Of a DNA stretch of 64,000 bases, positions 1 to 11,898 are shown in pieces. The stretch's first letter is position 1, and the number at the start of each line of letters is the position of its first letter. The notes beneath the pieces were generated by a model that saw nothing but the letters and a program-made list of their open reading frames with translations, had not been told where the DNA came from and made no database searches. The stretch is from Wurfbainia villosa. Lineage: Eukaryota; Streptophyta; Magnoliopsida; Zingiberales; Zingiberaceae. Both the position numbers and the translations under genes were made by a program. The stretch lies in NCBI GenBank assembly GCA_025175895.1, contig CM046005.1, forward strand, positions 57,994,325 to 58,058,324, given 5' to 3'.

Positions 1-3
1 TTT
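1..3. other. Last 3 bases of the left target-site duplication of element A
   Basis: ttt immediately precedes the LTR. The right flank at 9191-9195 reads ccttt, and the B reverse-transcriptase sequence also requires ...gatatccttt before this point, so these are probably the last three bases of the 5-bp duplication. Confidence 0.6.
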
Positions 4-2154
4 TGTTAGTAATATATGAGAGATGTCCTAAGGCAATCGCCTTATGTATGAACCATTTATATGATAAATGAAGATTCACTATTTGAGTATACATATTTTA
101 TGTATTTGATTGGATCTTAAACTCATTTACTGAATGTCCACGATACGATTCACAGCATGAGAGAATTTGTGATTGGATCACAACTAGTGAGTATCTCTAC
201 ATGTGTAATTGTGATGTATCGGAATTATCCTAGTCGATGAATTGATGGATTTGGACACCATCGATTACGAGACTAAAGTTCCTTGGTGTATCCAAGCGGT
301 GATTCTCCTTTATTTGGAGACATAGTGATGTCGGAGTTAATCGTGGATGCTTAGTTATGGTAACTAGTTCATTGGAGTGACCGGTAGTAAGACTTCATAT
401 GGTTCTCTGCATATATAGATATGTCGATGAAGTTCTTCTTTGTGGCTTAAGTCGATGTTCCTTTGACTTGCGGTATTCAAGTCATCTTGATCATGGAGAC
501 TTATGCTTTGACATCTTAAGCAAACATCTCTAAGGAGATGTGGACCGGGATGATTGGGTATAAGTCGAGTGATCGAAGGTGTTTGAATAGCCTATAAAGT
601 TCACCACTCCTTGCGAGGAGATGTATACCCATGGCCTCTCGTCGGATTGTTACTAAAGTCTTTGGCCAAAGCATTACATGTTTAGAGTAAGGTACTCTTG
701 ATACATGTGGAGTAACTAGAATCCGTGGGACGAGGAAATGATACTTGGGCTAGGTGTGGCGTAGTCGACCTAGTGAGGCCCGACACAATAGACCATGTCA
801 CTGAACCAAGTGGGTATAAGATGAGTGAAGGGAATGGGGCGCGATTCATTCGAGCTCTTGAAGGGTTTGAGAAATAGTTACGGATCAGCCGTTGATCTTT
901 TGGTTAATTGGGGATCATGATGTACTACTAGGTGCCACTCATGATCGTTCTATAATTAATGGTTAATTATAGGCGGCCAGCATAAACCGAGAACCTATTT
1001 GGTCACCGCGCTGCGAGTGTAATCCAAAGGATTTAAAGCGAGCTTGAGAATGGGATTCTCGGAGAGAAACTATGTTTGGTTGGACCAAACATAAAGCGAG
1101 CATGAAATTGTTTGATGCAATGGAAGCGTGGATGGCGTGTCTTATGAAGACATAATGGATGGACCAAAATGGTTTGGTTCTAATCCAATGGATGAGAATA
1201 AACCAAAGGGTTTGGTTTATTTTAAGCGAATGAACCAAAGTTGGTTGGTTCGTTTTAACTTAAAATAAACCATCATGGTTTGGTTTATTTTAACTTATCT
1301 TAATGGAAGCGGAGTTAGGGCTTTATGGATATGATCCATTAACCATTAAGAGAATTAGTTCTCTATAAAAGGCTTAGGATTGATTAAACCTAACCTAATC
1401 CAAAACCCTAGCCGAGTTGCGCCCACCTCCTCTTGTTGCGCCCAACCTCTTGCCGCCCGGCTGCTTGTGCTGCGTCCAACTTCCTTGCCGTCAAGCTCAG
1501 CGGTGAACCTCGGCGACCCTCCGGTGATCTCCTTAGGTTGGCGGCAAGGTGAGCACTTCTTCCTTGTTGGCGGCGCCTATCTCCTCCACCAAGCTGTCCA
1601 GTTTTCTGGACAGCTTCTTCTCTCGTCGGGCGTCGTTTGGGCGGCGGTTAGTGCTCCGACAGCGGCTAACTACGAGGATTTGATCTCCGGTAATCCTCTG
1701 AGTGGAGGGCGAAGGATTCGTCAAGCGGTTGTGAATACCTCTCGGAGAAGCAAGTCTTGAGGACTTGTCTTTAGGTCGAATTTGGATTCGGACCGTGATC
1801 ATCTCTCGATCACGTCGTCTTCAACACGAGGCTAGTAACCCGTCTCGAAGAGCGAAGCTCGTGGCTTGCGAAGTCATCGAGGAGCTCGGCGTGGATCACG
1901 GATAGAGGCGATTCTTACGAGAATCGTTCGGTTGATCTTGTTCCGCTACCGCGTCATACGGAAGGTATAACGTAGTTTAATTTCCTTTATTGCAATTTTA
2001 ATTTACGGTTATGTCTACACTTGTTGTAATAGCATGCGTGTGTTGTGTGTGTTGTAATAAATAGAAGTATTTATTATTTTTATTGCTTCATTTGTGCTCA
2101 TGTTTACGAAACATGATCGAACACACACCTGCCTTGTGATCTTGGAAACCTTGA
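4..2154 (+). repeat. 5' LTR of element A
   Basis: Direct repeat of 7069-9190, starting TGTTAGTAATATATGAGAG. The expected terminal GGAAACCCAACA is corrupted to ggaaaccttga just before the PBS, so the right border is approximate. It contains a TATA-like box, a GC-rich stretch around 1400-1950 and the pyrimidine-flanked GTCCAGTTTTCTGGAC inverted repeat (about 1588-1603) found in every copy of this family. Open frames inside it (for example 1380-1760) are not conserved as proteins among copies. Confidence 0.92.
1364..1371 (+). promoter_or_regulatory. TATA box of element A 5' LTR
   Basis: tataaaag follows gaattagttctc, a context conserved in every LTR of this family. The transcription start (U3/R border) would be expected about 30 bp downstream; this is inferred. 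Confidence 0.6.
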
Positions 2155-2167
2155 TGGTATCGAGCCC
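2155..2167 (+). other. Primer-binding site of element A
   Basis: tggtatcgagccc lies directly after the 5' LTR. It is one base short of the canonical TGGTATCAGAGCC (initiator tRNA-Met 3' end complement) kept in B, C and H. Confidence 0.8.
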
Positions 2168-3437
2168 GGGTTGTGTTTCGACATAATCGTAAAATGGTTT
2201 TGCGATAGTCATAATGTATTTCTGGAAATTTTCTAATTTTGGAAATTTAGAAGTATTTATGGAAATTTTCAATTTTGGAAAGTCTAGAAGTATTTATGGA
2301 AATCTTCCACTTTTGGAAAGTTGGAAGTATTTATGGAAATTTATATTTTCCATAAATAAAATATTTGATTAGATTCTGGAAATTTGTTTCCTAATTTAAT
2401 CATGATTTGATTTGGGAAATCAAATCTTAAAATATTTATTTTCCATAAGTAGTTTTAAAGATTTAGGAAATTGGTTTCCTAAATAGATTTTCCTTAATCA
2501 AATAATTCCATGAATAAAATATGTGATTAGATTTGGAAATTTGTTTCCTAATTTAATTATGATTTGATTTGGAGAATCAAATCTTAAACATATTTTATTT
2601 CCATAAATAGTTATGACATATAAGGAAATATAGACATGACATAATTGTATGCCATGTAATTGCATTAGATGCATAACATTATGCCATGCGTGTCGTGACA
2701 TGTAGATGTATGCCATGTATGCCATGCCATGTAGATAATAGTTATTTGCATGCAAAGAGGATGAGACATAAAAACCCTTAATCAATATTAAAGCCTACAC
2801 CTTCCATTAATATGGTTAGAACCAGAGTTCTGTTTCTTGTTTGGGTTGTTGGACTCTCTCCAAGCCCGGCTCGAACCTGAATATGTTCAAACCATGGAAT
2901 AGTTTAATACTAATATGGTAAGAGTCAGAGGTCAATCGTTAGCTTTGGTTGTTGGACTCTCTCCAAGCTGGGCTAATTGGTTGAATGCGCTCTAACCATA
3001 TTAAAACTATGTCGATTAATGGGTTGGCTTTAACACGGAGCATCGGCTTGTTGGACTCTCTCAAGGTCGATGTAAAGGGAGGTGAAGTTGGGTGCTATGC
3101 ATATGATGCATACTTGTTAATGTGTTAACAACCCGATGTATGTGTGAACATTCAATTAGTTGATAGCACATTGTGATAGTTGCATATACGTGATATGCAA
3201 TCGGTATAATTGATACCTACCGTCGTAGTTATGAATGGCTTGTTGGACTCTCTCCAAGGTTGTTCATAACCATGATGGATATCAGCCCATTCGGAGATGG
3301 ACCTACAATCTCTCGAAGTGATTTTGGGGTTTTTGAAATTCGAAAAATGAATGGGATTTATAAATGTATATTGATGCATTTTAAAATCATCTTTCTCATA
3401 TATGCTCGTTTTGTATTTCTAAGTTAATATATTGATC
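2168..3437 (+). other. Untranslated leader of element A
   Basis: About 1.27 kb without a supported gene. It holds, in order: AT-rich repeats built on aagtatttatggaaat (about 2247-2345), further AT-rich sequence with inverted short motifs such as aaatcaaatc/gatttgattt (2380-2600), a catg-rich stretch (2630-2760), and four copies of the hairpin motif TTGGACTCTCTCCAAG at 2849-2864, 2952-2967, 3051-3065 (one C lost) and 3243-3258. The same layout occurs in B, D and G. Confidence 0.8.
2247..2345 (+). repeat. AT-rich tandem repeats in the leader of A
   Basis: Three or so imperfect units of about 40 bp, each containing aagtatttatggaaat followed by a ttcc/ggaa-containing stretch. Equivalent arrays lie at about 13480-13600 (B) and 27345-27470 (D) in the opposite orientation. 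Confidence 0.7.
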
Positions 3438-4020
3438 ATGATGTGTTTGAATTTGCGTTCCATTTTGGATTCAAATAAATTGACTGGGCCAAACTTCTTG
3501 GACTAGCTTAGAAACTTGAGAATTGTTCTCAAGGTGGAAAAGCTTGCGTATGTCCTCGAAGCGCCTCTTCCCGCCCATCCTAGTGACAATGCAACTCTGG
3601 ACCAATTGTTGGCCTATCAGAAACATGTGAGTGATTCTGAACAAATGAGTTGCATCATGCTAGCCATGATGGAACCCAAGCTACGGAAGCAACATGAGCA
3701 TATGGATGCTCATATCGTAGTCCTTCATTTGTGAGTTGGTTGATGAGCAAGTGAGATTCAAAGGTTCAAGTCTCAAGCCCTCTTCACCTCCGAGATGCAA
3801 GAAGGTTCATCTGTGGTATGCCAATATGTCAAGACTGTGGGAGTCTTCCGAGAAGCATGAGCAGGGGACGATGTTGTTAGTTGATTCCTCGAAGAAAGGT
3901 TCTAAGAGGAAGTCAAAGGAACAGCAGAAGGGAAAGAAGAGAAAGGCTAAGAAGGTAGAACTAGCACAAAAGGAAACTTGCCATCATTATGGCAAGGAGA
4001 GCCATTTGTGAAGAAAGTGC
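3438..4020 (+). pseudogene. gag: gag of element A, broken
   Basis: Reading begins at an ATG near 3438 (MMCLNLRS...), aligned with the gag start of B and D. The conserved N-terminal block DSNKLTGPNFLDW is interrupted by a stop, then resumes at about 3516 with RIVLKVEKLAYVLEAPLP. A frameshift near 3730 precedes the basic segment GSKRKSKEQQKGKKRKAKK and a zinc knuckle in which the second cysteine has become tyrosine (CHHYGKESH) before a stop. Gag would form the virus-like particle and bind element RNA through CX2CX4HX4C. This copy cannot encode it. Confidence 0.85.
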
Positions 4021-7000
4021 AAGATTTATCTTGAGTCCGTGAAGAAGGATAAGGCATCGAATGCCCCATCTTCTTCAGAAATCTTCTTTATTGATTGTCA
4101 TTCTATTTCCTTCGACACTTGGGTATTGGATACTGGGTGTGGCTCACATATATGTAATGACATACATGGGCTAAGGAATAGAAGAAGACTCGTCAAGGGA
4201 GAGTCAAATTTACGTGTTGGGAATTAAGCAAAGGTTGCTGCACTCGCCATCGGAACGTATTTGTTGAAACTCCCTGCAGGACTTGTCTTAGAACTGGACA
4301 ATTGCTTTTATATTCCTTTGTTGATAAAGAACATCATTTCTATTTCTTGTTTAAATAGAAATGGTTTCCATTTGACGTTTAGTAACAATTGTTGTTACAT
4401 AACTTAGAATGGGGTTCTTTATGGGACTGGAACTTTAAGCAATGGTGTATATACGTTGAACGTATCCAGTGACATTTGCAATATTGAAGCGAGCAACAAG
4501 CGTGCTCGAAAGGATAATCAAATAGACTCCTATATGTGGCATTGTCGTCTTGGCCATATAAGCAAGAAACGCATGTCCGAATTACACCGATGTGGAATTC
4601 TGGAATCGTTTGAATTGGATTCATACGATACATGCGAATCATGCTTAAAAGGCAAGATGACTAAGTTACCTTTTACTGGAAAAGGTGAACGAGTGGGAGA
4701 GTTACTAGGTCTAATACATACTGATGTATGTGGACCTATGTCAACTCAAGCATTAGGAGCTATAGCTACTTCATTACCTTCACCGATGATCACTCACGGT
4801 TTGGGTATGTGTTCTTGATGAAACACAAGTCTGAAGCCTTTGAAAGGTTCAAAGAATTCAGAAATGAAGTATAGAAACAACATCAAGAGTATTAAAATAC
4901 TTGATCGGATCGAGGTGGTGAATACTTAAGTCAAGAGTTTCTTGATTATCTAAGAGACAATGGCATATTGTCTCAATGGACTCCGCCCTATACACCCACG
5001 CATAATGGTGTATCTGAGGCGTACTTAGGACCTTGTTGGACATGGTCGGGTCGATGATGAATCATGCAACTCTTCCCAAGTCCTTTTGGGGTTATGCACT
5101 TGACATGTTTACTTGTTAAGCAGAATGCCTACAGGTAGTCTCAACTACTCCATATGAGATATGGAATGGTAAGAAACCTCATGTATCTTACTTGAAGATA
5201 TGGGGTTGTCACGCTTATGTGAAGCGGTGTATCGGACAAATTGGATGCTAAGTCGATAAATGTCTATTTATTGGATACCCTAAGGAAACAAGGGGTTACC
5301 AATTCTATCATCTGTGGAACAAAGGTGTTTGTTTCAAGGCATCTTTGTGTTTCTAGAAAGAGTTTCTCTTGCAAGAAAGCAGTGGGAGTGTCGTCGAGCT
5401 TGAGGAGGCTCGAGAGACTCAAATAGACATTGATGAGATACACGGTGAAGCCTGCTTGAGAGCAACTCATAGTGATGAGCAATCATTTGGACCTATTGTA
5501 ACACCACATCTTCGTAGATGCGGTAGAACACGCAACATTCTGACGAGAGATATGGATTTCGTAAGTGAATCGAGCGACGTGTTACTCATTGATGATGAGA
5601 GCCTACAGTTATGAAGAAGTCTTGACAAGTTGAAAGGGATAAGTGGCTTGGTGCCATGAAGTCGGAAATGGATTCCATGTATGAAAACCAAGTTTGGAAC
5701 TTGGTTGACCCACTGAAGGCATAAAGCCTATAGGGTGCAAGTGGGTTTTCAAGAAGAAACGCGACATGGATGGTAATGTGATTACCTATAAGGCTAGATT
5801 GGTGGCGAAAGGATATCGTCAAAAGCAAGGTGTTGATTATGACGAAACCTATTACTTTGTAGCTATGCTTAAATCCATTCGGATGCTCCGGCCATAGCGG
5901 CTCATTATGATTATGAGATATGGCGGATGGATGTGAAAACGGCTTTCCTTAATGGAAACCTTCGGGGGCGTGTATATGATACGGCTGAGGTTTCACATCG
6001 GTTGATAAAACCAAGGTATGCAAATTGCGGCGATCCATTTATGGATTGAAGCAAGCATCCGAGAGTGGAATATCCGTTTTGATGAGGCGATCAAAAGTTT
6101 GATTTCTCACAAAATCGACGAACCTTGTGTGTACAAGAAGGTTAGTGGGAGTGCGATCGTGTTCCTAGTATTGTATGTCGATGACATATTACTTATAGGA
6201 AGCGATGTGTCCATCTTCTGATCGATTAAGGTTTGGTTATCCAAGACATTCTCCATGAAAGACACAGGAGAAGCAACCTACATCCTTGGGATTAAGATCT
6301 ATAGAGATAGATCGAAGCGGTTGCTTGGTCTTTCGCATGTCTACATATATAGGCCGAGTGCTAAAGAGGTTTAGCATGTCGGAATCCAAGAAAGGTTATC
6401 GCCCATCGGGCATGGGGTACACCTTTCAAAGTCTATGTGTCGCGCAAAGATGAAGGATTTGCATGAGTTAGATTCCTATGCATCCGCATGATAGGATCTA
6501 TCATGTATGCTATGTTATGTCACGAGACCCGATGTATCGTATGCTCACGAGTGTCACGGCGGATGCGATCCGATCGAGGAATGGATCATTGGCGGCTATT
6601 AAGGCGATCCTTAAGTACTTGAGAAGAACTAAGGATGTGTTCCTAATATATGGAGAAGGGTACATGGTGATACGTGGGTATCACGGATGCGATCGAGACA
6701 AGGATGATTCCATGTCTCGGAGTATGTATTCACCGAATGGGCGCAATAAGTTGGAAAGGTTCCAAGCTTGACACTATAGCGGATTACGCCTTGAGGCGAG
6801 AATACATTGCGACTTTAGGCGGCAAAGGCGGTTTGGATCAAGTAGTTCATCTATGAACTTGATGTGGTCTCATCGATGATCCAAACATGTGCCAGCTATC
6901 ATCTTATCGGAGAGATCATCGGTAGGAAGCGAAATACAAATCGAGAAAATTCCCCGAAAGGAACTTAGCGGATCCTTGACTAAAGCATTACCTCAAAGCA

Positions 7001-7052
7001 AGTTTGAGGGTCATGTTAGAGACTATGGTATTGGATACGTGGCGATTGGCAT
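4021..7052 (+). pseudogene. pol: pol of element A (protease, integrase, RT, RNase H), broken
   Basis: Copia domain order in several frames. The protease motif WVLDTGCGSH is near 4120. The integrase zinc region HCRLGHISKKRM is at about 4540, with CESCLKGKM following. The first integrase aspartate (LIHTDVCGPM) is near 4715; the rest of the catalytic core at 4820-5100 is scrambled by indels. RT motifs start around 5720 (GCKWVFKKK) and LYVDDILLIG lies at about 6170-6200. RNase H remnants and a stretch resembling LTKALPQSKFEGH (about 6975-7015) precede the purine tract. Compared with B and D, many lesions fall on CTG/CAG triplets (see findings), so part of the decay may be consensus error. Confidence 0.85.
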
Positions 7053-7068
7053 TAGGCCAAGTGGAGTC
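7053..7068 (+). other. Polypurine tract of element A
   Basis: aggccaagtggagtct abuts the 3' LTR; other copies read aagtgggagtct here. It primes plus-strand DNA synthesis in this class of element. Confidence 0.7.
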
Positions 7069-9190
7069 TTTAGTAATATATGAGAGATGTCCTAAGGCAA
7101 TCGCCTTATGTATGAACCATTTATATGATAAATGAAGATTCACTATTTGAGTATACATATTTTATGTATTTGATTGGATCTTAAACTCATTTACTGAATG
7201 TCCACGATACGATTCACAGCATGAGAGAATTTGTGATTGGATCACAACTAGTGAGTATCTCTACATGTGTAATTGTGATGTATCGAATTATCCTAGTCGA
7301 TGAATTGATGGATTTGGACACCATCAATTACAGCCGAGACTTACGAGGTATACTCCTTGGTGTATCCAAGCGGTGATTCTCCTTTGGTTTGGAGACATAG
7401 TGATGTCGGAGTTAATCGTGGATGCTAGTTATGGTAACTAGTTCATTGGAGTGACCAGCGTAAGACTTCATATGGTTTTCTGCATATATAGATATGTCAA
7501 TGAAGTTTTTTTTTAATGTGGCTTAAGTGCGATGTTCCTTTGACTTGCGGTATTCAAGTCATCTTGATCATAGAGACTTATGCTTTGACATCTTAAGCAA
7601 ACATCTCTAAGGAGATGTGGACCCGGGATGATTGGGTATAAGTCGAAGTGATCGAAGGTGTTTGAATAGCCTATAAAGGATTCACCACTCCTTGCGAGGA
7701 GATGTATACCTATGGCCTCTCGTCGGATTGTTACTAAAGTCTTTGGCCAAAGCATTACATGTTTAGAGTAAGGTACTCTTCGATACATGTGGAGTAACTA
7801 GAATCCGTAGGACGAGGAAATGATACTTGGGCTAGGTGTGGCGTGAGTCGACCTAGTGAGGGTGACACAATAGACCATGTCTGAACCAAGTGGGTATAAG
7901 ATGAGTGAAGGGAATGGGGCACGAATCATTCAAGCTCTTGAAGGGTTTGAGAAATAGTTCGGATCAACTTGATCTTTTGGTTAATTGGGGATCATGATGT
8001 ACTACTAGGTGCCACTCATGATCGTTCTATAATTAATGGTTAATTATAGGCGGCCAACATAAGCGAGAACCTATTTGGTCACACGCTGCAACGAGTGTAA
8101 TCCAAAGGATTTAAAAGCGAGCTTGAGAATGGGATTCTCGGCCAGAGAAACTATGTTTGGTTGGACCAAACATAAGCGAGCATGAAATTGTTTGATCATG
8201 ATGGAAGCGTGGATGGGCAGTGTCTTATGAAGACATAATGGATGGACCAAAATGGTTTGGTTCTAATCCAATGGATAAGAATAAACCAAAGGGTTTGGTT
8301 TATTTTAAACGAATGAACCAAAAGTTGGTTCGGTTCGTTTTAACTTAAAATAAACCATCATGGTTTGGTTTATTTTAACTTATCTTAATGGAGCGGGTTA
8401 ACGGGCTTTATGGATATGATCCATTAACCATTAAGAGAATTAGTTCTCTATAAAATAGGGATTAAACCCTAACCCTAAACCTAATCCAATGAGTGGCTGC
8501 CATCTCCTTGCCGGCGTCCAAGCTTCGGCCGGTGGACCTCCGGCGACCCTCCGGTGATCTCCCTTGGGTTCGGTGTAAAGGTGAGGCTCCATCTCTTCTT
8601 TAGCCGGCGCCTATTTCCTCCACCAAAGCTGTCCAGTTTTTCTGGACAGCTTCTTCTCCTCGTCGGGCGTCGTTTGGGCGGCGGTTAGTGCTCGACAGCG
8701 GATAACATACCGGGATTTGATCTCCGGTAATCCTCTGAGTGGAGGGGCGAAGGATTCGTCAATCGGTTGGCGAATACCTCTCGGAGAAGCAAGTCTTGAG
8801 GACTTGTCTTTAGGTCGAATTTGGATTGGACCGTGATCATCTCTCGATCACGTCGTCTTCAACACGAGGCTAGTAACCCGTCTGAAGCGAAGCTCGTGGC
8901 TTAGCGAAGTCATCGAGGGCTCGGCGTGGATACGGATAGAGACGATTCTTACGAGAATCGTTCCGGTTGATGCCGTTCCCGCTACACGTCATACGGAAGG
9001 TATAACGTAGTTTAATTTCCTTTTATTGCAATTTTAATTTACGGTTATGTCTACACTTGTTGTAATAGCATGCGTGTGTTGTGTGTGTTGTAATAAATAG
9101 AAGTATTTATTATTTTTTATTGCTTCCGCTGTGCTCATGTTTACGAAACATGATCGAACACACACACGCCGCGGTGCCGGAAACCCAACA
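7069..9190 (+). repeat. 3' LTR of element A
   Basis: Direct repeat of 4-2154. It ends in a clean CCGGAAACCCAACA at 9190, followed by ccttt and then element B reverse-transcriptase sequence in the opposite orientation. Differences from the 5' LTR are mainly short indels. Confidence 0.92.
8448..8455 (+). promoter_or_regulatory. TATA box of element A 3' LTR
   Basis: ctataaaa follows agaattagttct, equivalent to the box at 1364 in the 5' LTR. Confidence 0.5.
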
Positions 9191-9195
9191 CCTTT
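9191..9195. other. Right target-site duplication of element A
   Basis: ccttt follows the LTR terminus CCCAACA and is part of the interrupted B reverse-transcriptase codons (cctttcgccacc is the complement of ggtggcgaaagg). Confidence 0.65.
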
Positions 9196-9516
9196 CGCCA
9201 CCAATCTAGCCTTATAGGTAATCACATTACCATCCATGTCGATTTTCTTCTTGAAAACCCACTTGCACCCTATAGGCTTTATCCCTTCAGGTGGGTCAAC
9301 CAAGTTCCAAACTTGGTTTTCATACATGAAATCCATTTCCGACTTCATGGCACCAAGCCACTTATCCCTTTCTGAACTTGTCAGCACTTCTTCATAACTG
9401 GTAGGCTCCTCATCATCAATGAGTAACACGTCGTTCGATTCGCTTACGAGAAATCCATATCTCTCAGGAATATTGCGTGTTCTACCAGATCTACGAAGAT
9501 GTGGTGTTACAATAGG
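9191..9516 (-). pseudogene. pol: Reverse transcriptase N-terminus of element B, truncated by element A
   Basis: The frame from 9429 downwards reads SYEEVLTSSERDKWLGAMKS, then WNLVDPPEGIKPIGCKWVFK and TYKARLVAKG, the standard entry into copia RT, before it runs into the LTR of A at 9190. The catalytic YVDD part is missing from the window. A frameshift near 9430-9516 separates it from the integrase frame. Confidence 0.9.
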
Positions 9517-10986
9517 TCAAGCCGATTGCTCATCACTATGAGTTGTCGGCTGTTGTGCTTCACCAGGTATCTCATCAATGTCTATTTTAGTCTCTCGAGC
9601 CTCCTCAAGCTCGACGACACTCCCACTGTTTTCTTGCAAGAGAAACTCTTTCTCTAGAAACACAGCATGCCTTGAAACAAACACCTTTTGTTCCACAGGA
9701 TGATAGAATTGGTAACCCCTTATTTCCTTAGGGTATCCAATAAATAGACATTTATCAGACTTAACATCCAATTTGTCTGATACAGTCCGCTTCACATAAG
9801 CAGGACAACCCCATATCTTCAAGTAAGATACATGAGATTTCTTACTATTCCATATCTCATATGGAGTAGTTGAGACTACCTTGGTAGGCATTCTGTTTAA
9901 CAAGTAAACAGCTGTCTGAAGTGCATAGCCCCCAAAGGACTTGGGAAGAGTTGCATGATTCATCATTGACCTGACCATGTCCAACAAGGTCCGGTTATGC
10001 CTCTCAGATACACCATTATGCTGTGGTGTATAGGGCGGAGTCCATTGAGACAATATGCCATTGTCTCTTAGATAATCAAGAAACTCTTGACTTAAGTATT
10101 CACCACCTTGATCCGATCGAAGTATTTTAATACTCTTGTCATGTTGTTTCTCTACTTCATTTCTGAATTCTTTGAACCTTTCAAAGGCTTCAGACTTGTG
10201 TTTCATCAAGAACACATACCCAAACCGTGAGTGATCATCGGTGAAGGTAATGAAGTAGCTATAGCCTCCTAGAGCTTGAGTTGACATAGGTCCACATACA
10301 TCAGTATGTATTAGACCTAGTAACTCTCCCACTCGTTCACCTTTTCCAGTAAAAGGTAACTTAGTCATCTTGCCTTTTAAGCATGATTCGCATGTATCGT
10401 ATGAATCCAATTCAAACGATTCCAGAATTCCACATCGGTGTAATTCGGACATGCGTTTCTTGCTTATATGGCCAAGACGACAATGCCACATATAGGAGTT
10501 TATTTGATTATCATTTCGAGCACGCGTGTTGCTCGCTTCGATATTGAAAATGTCACTGGATATGTCCAACGTATAAATGCCATTACTCAAGGTTCCAGTT
10601 CCATAAAGTACGCCATTTAAAGTTATATAACAACAATTGTTACTAAACGTCAAATGGAAACCATTTCTATTTAAACAGGAAATAGAAACAATGTTCTTTA
10701 TTAGAGAAGGAACATAATAGCAATTGTCCAGTTCTAAGACTAGTCCACTAGGGAGCTTCAGCAAATAAGTTCCGATGGCGACCGCAGCAACCTTTGCTCC
10801 ATTGCCAACTCGCAAATTTGACTCCCCTCTGACAAGTCTTCTTCTATTCCTTAGCCCCTGTATGTCATTACATATATGTGAGCTACACCCAGTATCCAAT
10901 ACCCAAGTGTCCAAGGAAATAGAATGACAATCAATAACGAAGATACCTGAAGAGGATGGGGCATCGGATGCCTTCTTCTTCTTCAT
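9517..10986 (-). pseudogene. pol: Protease-integrase of element B, long open frame
   Basis: One uninterrupted frame of 489 codons. The protease motif WVLDTGCSSH is at about residues 28-37. GAG-pre-integrase is followed by the integrase zinc-binding region (HCRLGHISKKRM, then CESCLKGKM). The catalytic core keeps D (LIHTDVCGPM), D (LRSDQGGEY) and E (NGVSERHNRT) with the expected spacing. A C-terminal integrase region follows with VSRHAVFLEKEF. Protease would mature the polyprotein and integrase would join cDNA to host DNA. The frame ends where RT should continue, and the gag upstream is broken, so the copy is a pseudogene although the integrase residues survive. Confidence 0.9.
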
Positions 10987-11766
10987 GGACTCAAGATAAA
11001 TCTTGCAGTTTCTTCGCCAGTGGCCTTCCTTGCCACAGTGATGGCAAGTGCCCTTTTGCGCTGGTTCCGCCTTCTTTGCCTTTTTGTTCTTTCCTTTCTT
11101 CTATTCTTTTGCCTTCCTCTTAGAACCTTTCTTTGAGGAATCAACTAACAGAACCGCCTTCTCCTCATGCTTCACAGAAGGCTCCACAGTCTTCAGCATA
11201 TTGAGGAGCTCGTGAATGGTGGATTCCAATTTGTTCATCCGATAGTTCATCACAAATTGCGAGAAACTCTTGGGCAAACAATGCAGAATTAAGTCAATAC
11301 TTAACTCATGATCCATCACAAAACCGAGGGTAGCTAGCCGCTCGATGTACCCGTTCATCTTTAGCACAAACTGCACTACAGACGAACCTTCTTGCATCTT
11401 CGTGGTGAAGAGGAGCCTAGAGACATCGAACCATTCGAATCACTCTTGCTCATCGAACAACTCATGAAGATGGAAGACCATAGTATTAGCATCCATATGC
11501 TCATGCTGCTTTTGCAGCTCAGGTACCATCGCCGCTAGCATGATGCAACTCGCCAGCTCAGAATCTGCCACATGCTTCTGATAGACCAACATTTGGTCTG
11601 GAGTTGCATCGTCCTTAGGACGGTCAGGAAGAGGCTCTTCAAGGACATATGCAAGCTTTTCTGCCTTGAGAACAATTCTCAGGTTTCTAAGCCAGTCCAG
11701 GAAGTTAGGCCCAGTCAGTTTGTTCGAATCCAAAATAGTGCGCAAATTCAAAGACGTCATGATCAA
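10987..11766 (-). pseudogene. gag: gag of element B, broken
   Basis: Starts at MIMTSLNLRTILDSNKL (11766), identical to the gag start of D. A frameshift near 11440 (after HELFDEQE) and a stop at about 11101 interrupt it. The stop is CAG to TAG relative to D (KEQKKGK), a C-to-T change in a CHG context. The zinc knuckle CHHCGKEGHW lies at about 11010-11045. Otherwise the sequence is nearly identical to the D gag at 25324-26277. Confidence 0.88.
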
Positions 11767-11893
11767 TTTATTGACCTAGAAATACAAAACGAGCATATAT
11801 GAGTAAATGATTTTAAAATGCATCAATATACATTTATAAATCCCATTCATTTTTCGAATTTCAAAAACCCCAAAATCACTTCGGGAGATCGTA

Positions 11894-11898
11894 GGTCC
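11894..11898. other. Left target-site duplication of the TRIM
   Basis: ggtcc, repeated exactly at 12533-12537. The uninterrupted target is seen in A and G as ggagatggacct. Confidence 0.9.

Larger units (their letters stand above)
4..9190 (+). mobile_element. Element A: complete Ty1/copia LTR retrotransposon (degenerate coding)
   Basis: Two long direct repeats, both starting TGTTAGTAATATATG (the right copy with its first bases blurred) and the right one ending CCCAACA, flank a leader, gag and pol remnants in the order PBS, gag, protease, integrase, RT, RNase H, purine tract. The element sits in the reverse-transcriptase region of element B: bases 9191-9195 are ccttt and the window opens with ttt just before the LTR, which fits a 5-bp target duplication whose first two bases are cut off. 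The coding part carries many stops and frameshifts, so it is not autonomous. The family (also B, D, E, G) has 2.1-2.2 kb LTRs and Angela/Tork-like integrase motifs; the lineage is inferred from motif memory only. Confidence 0.93.

Noticed and set aside
1380..1760. 126-codon open frame in the A 5' LTR
   Set aside because: It is not kept in the 3' LTR or in B, D and E; GC-rich LTR sequence with no known domain.
2155..2167. tRNA-like sequence at the PBS sites
   Set aside because: Only the 13-base complement of a tRNA 3' end is present; no cloverleaf can be formed around it.
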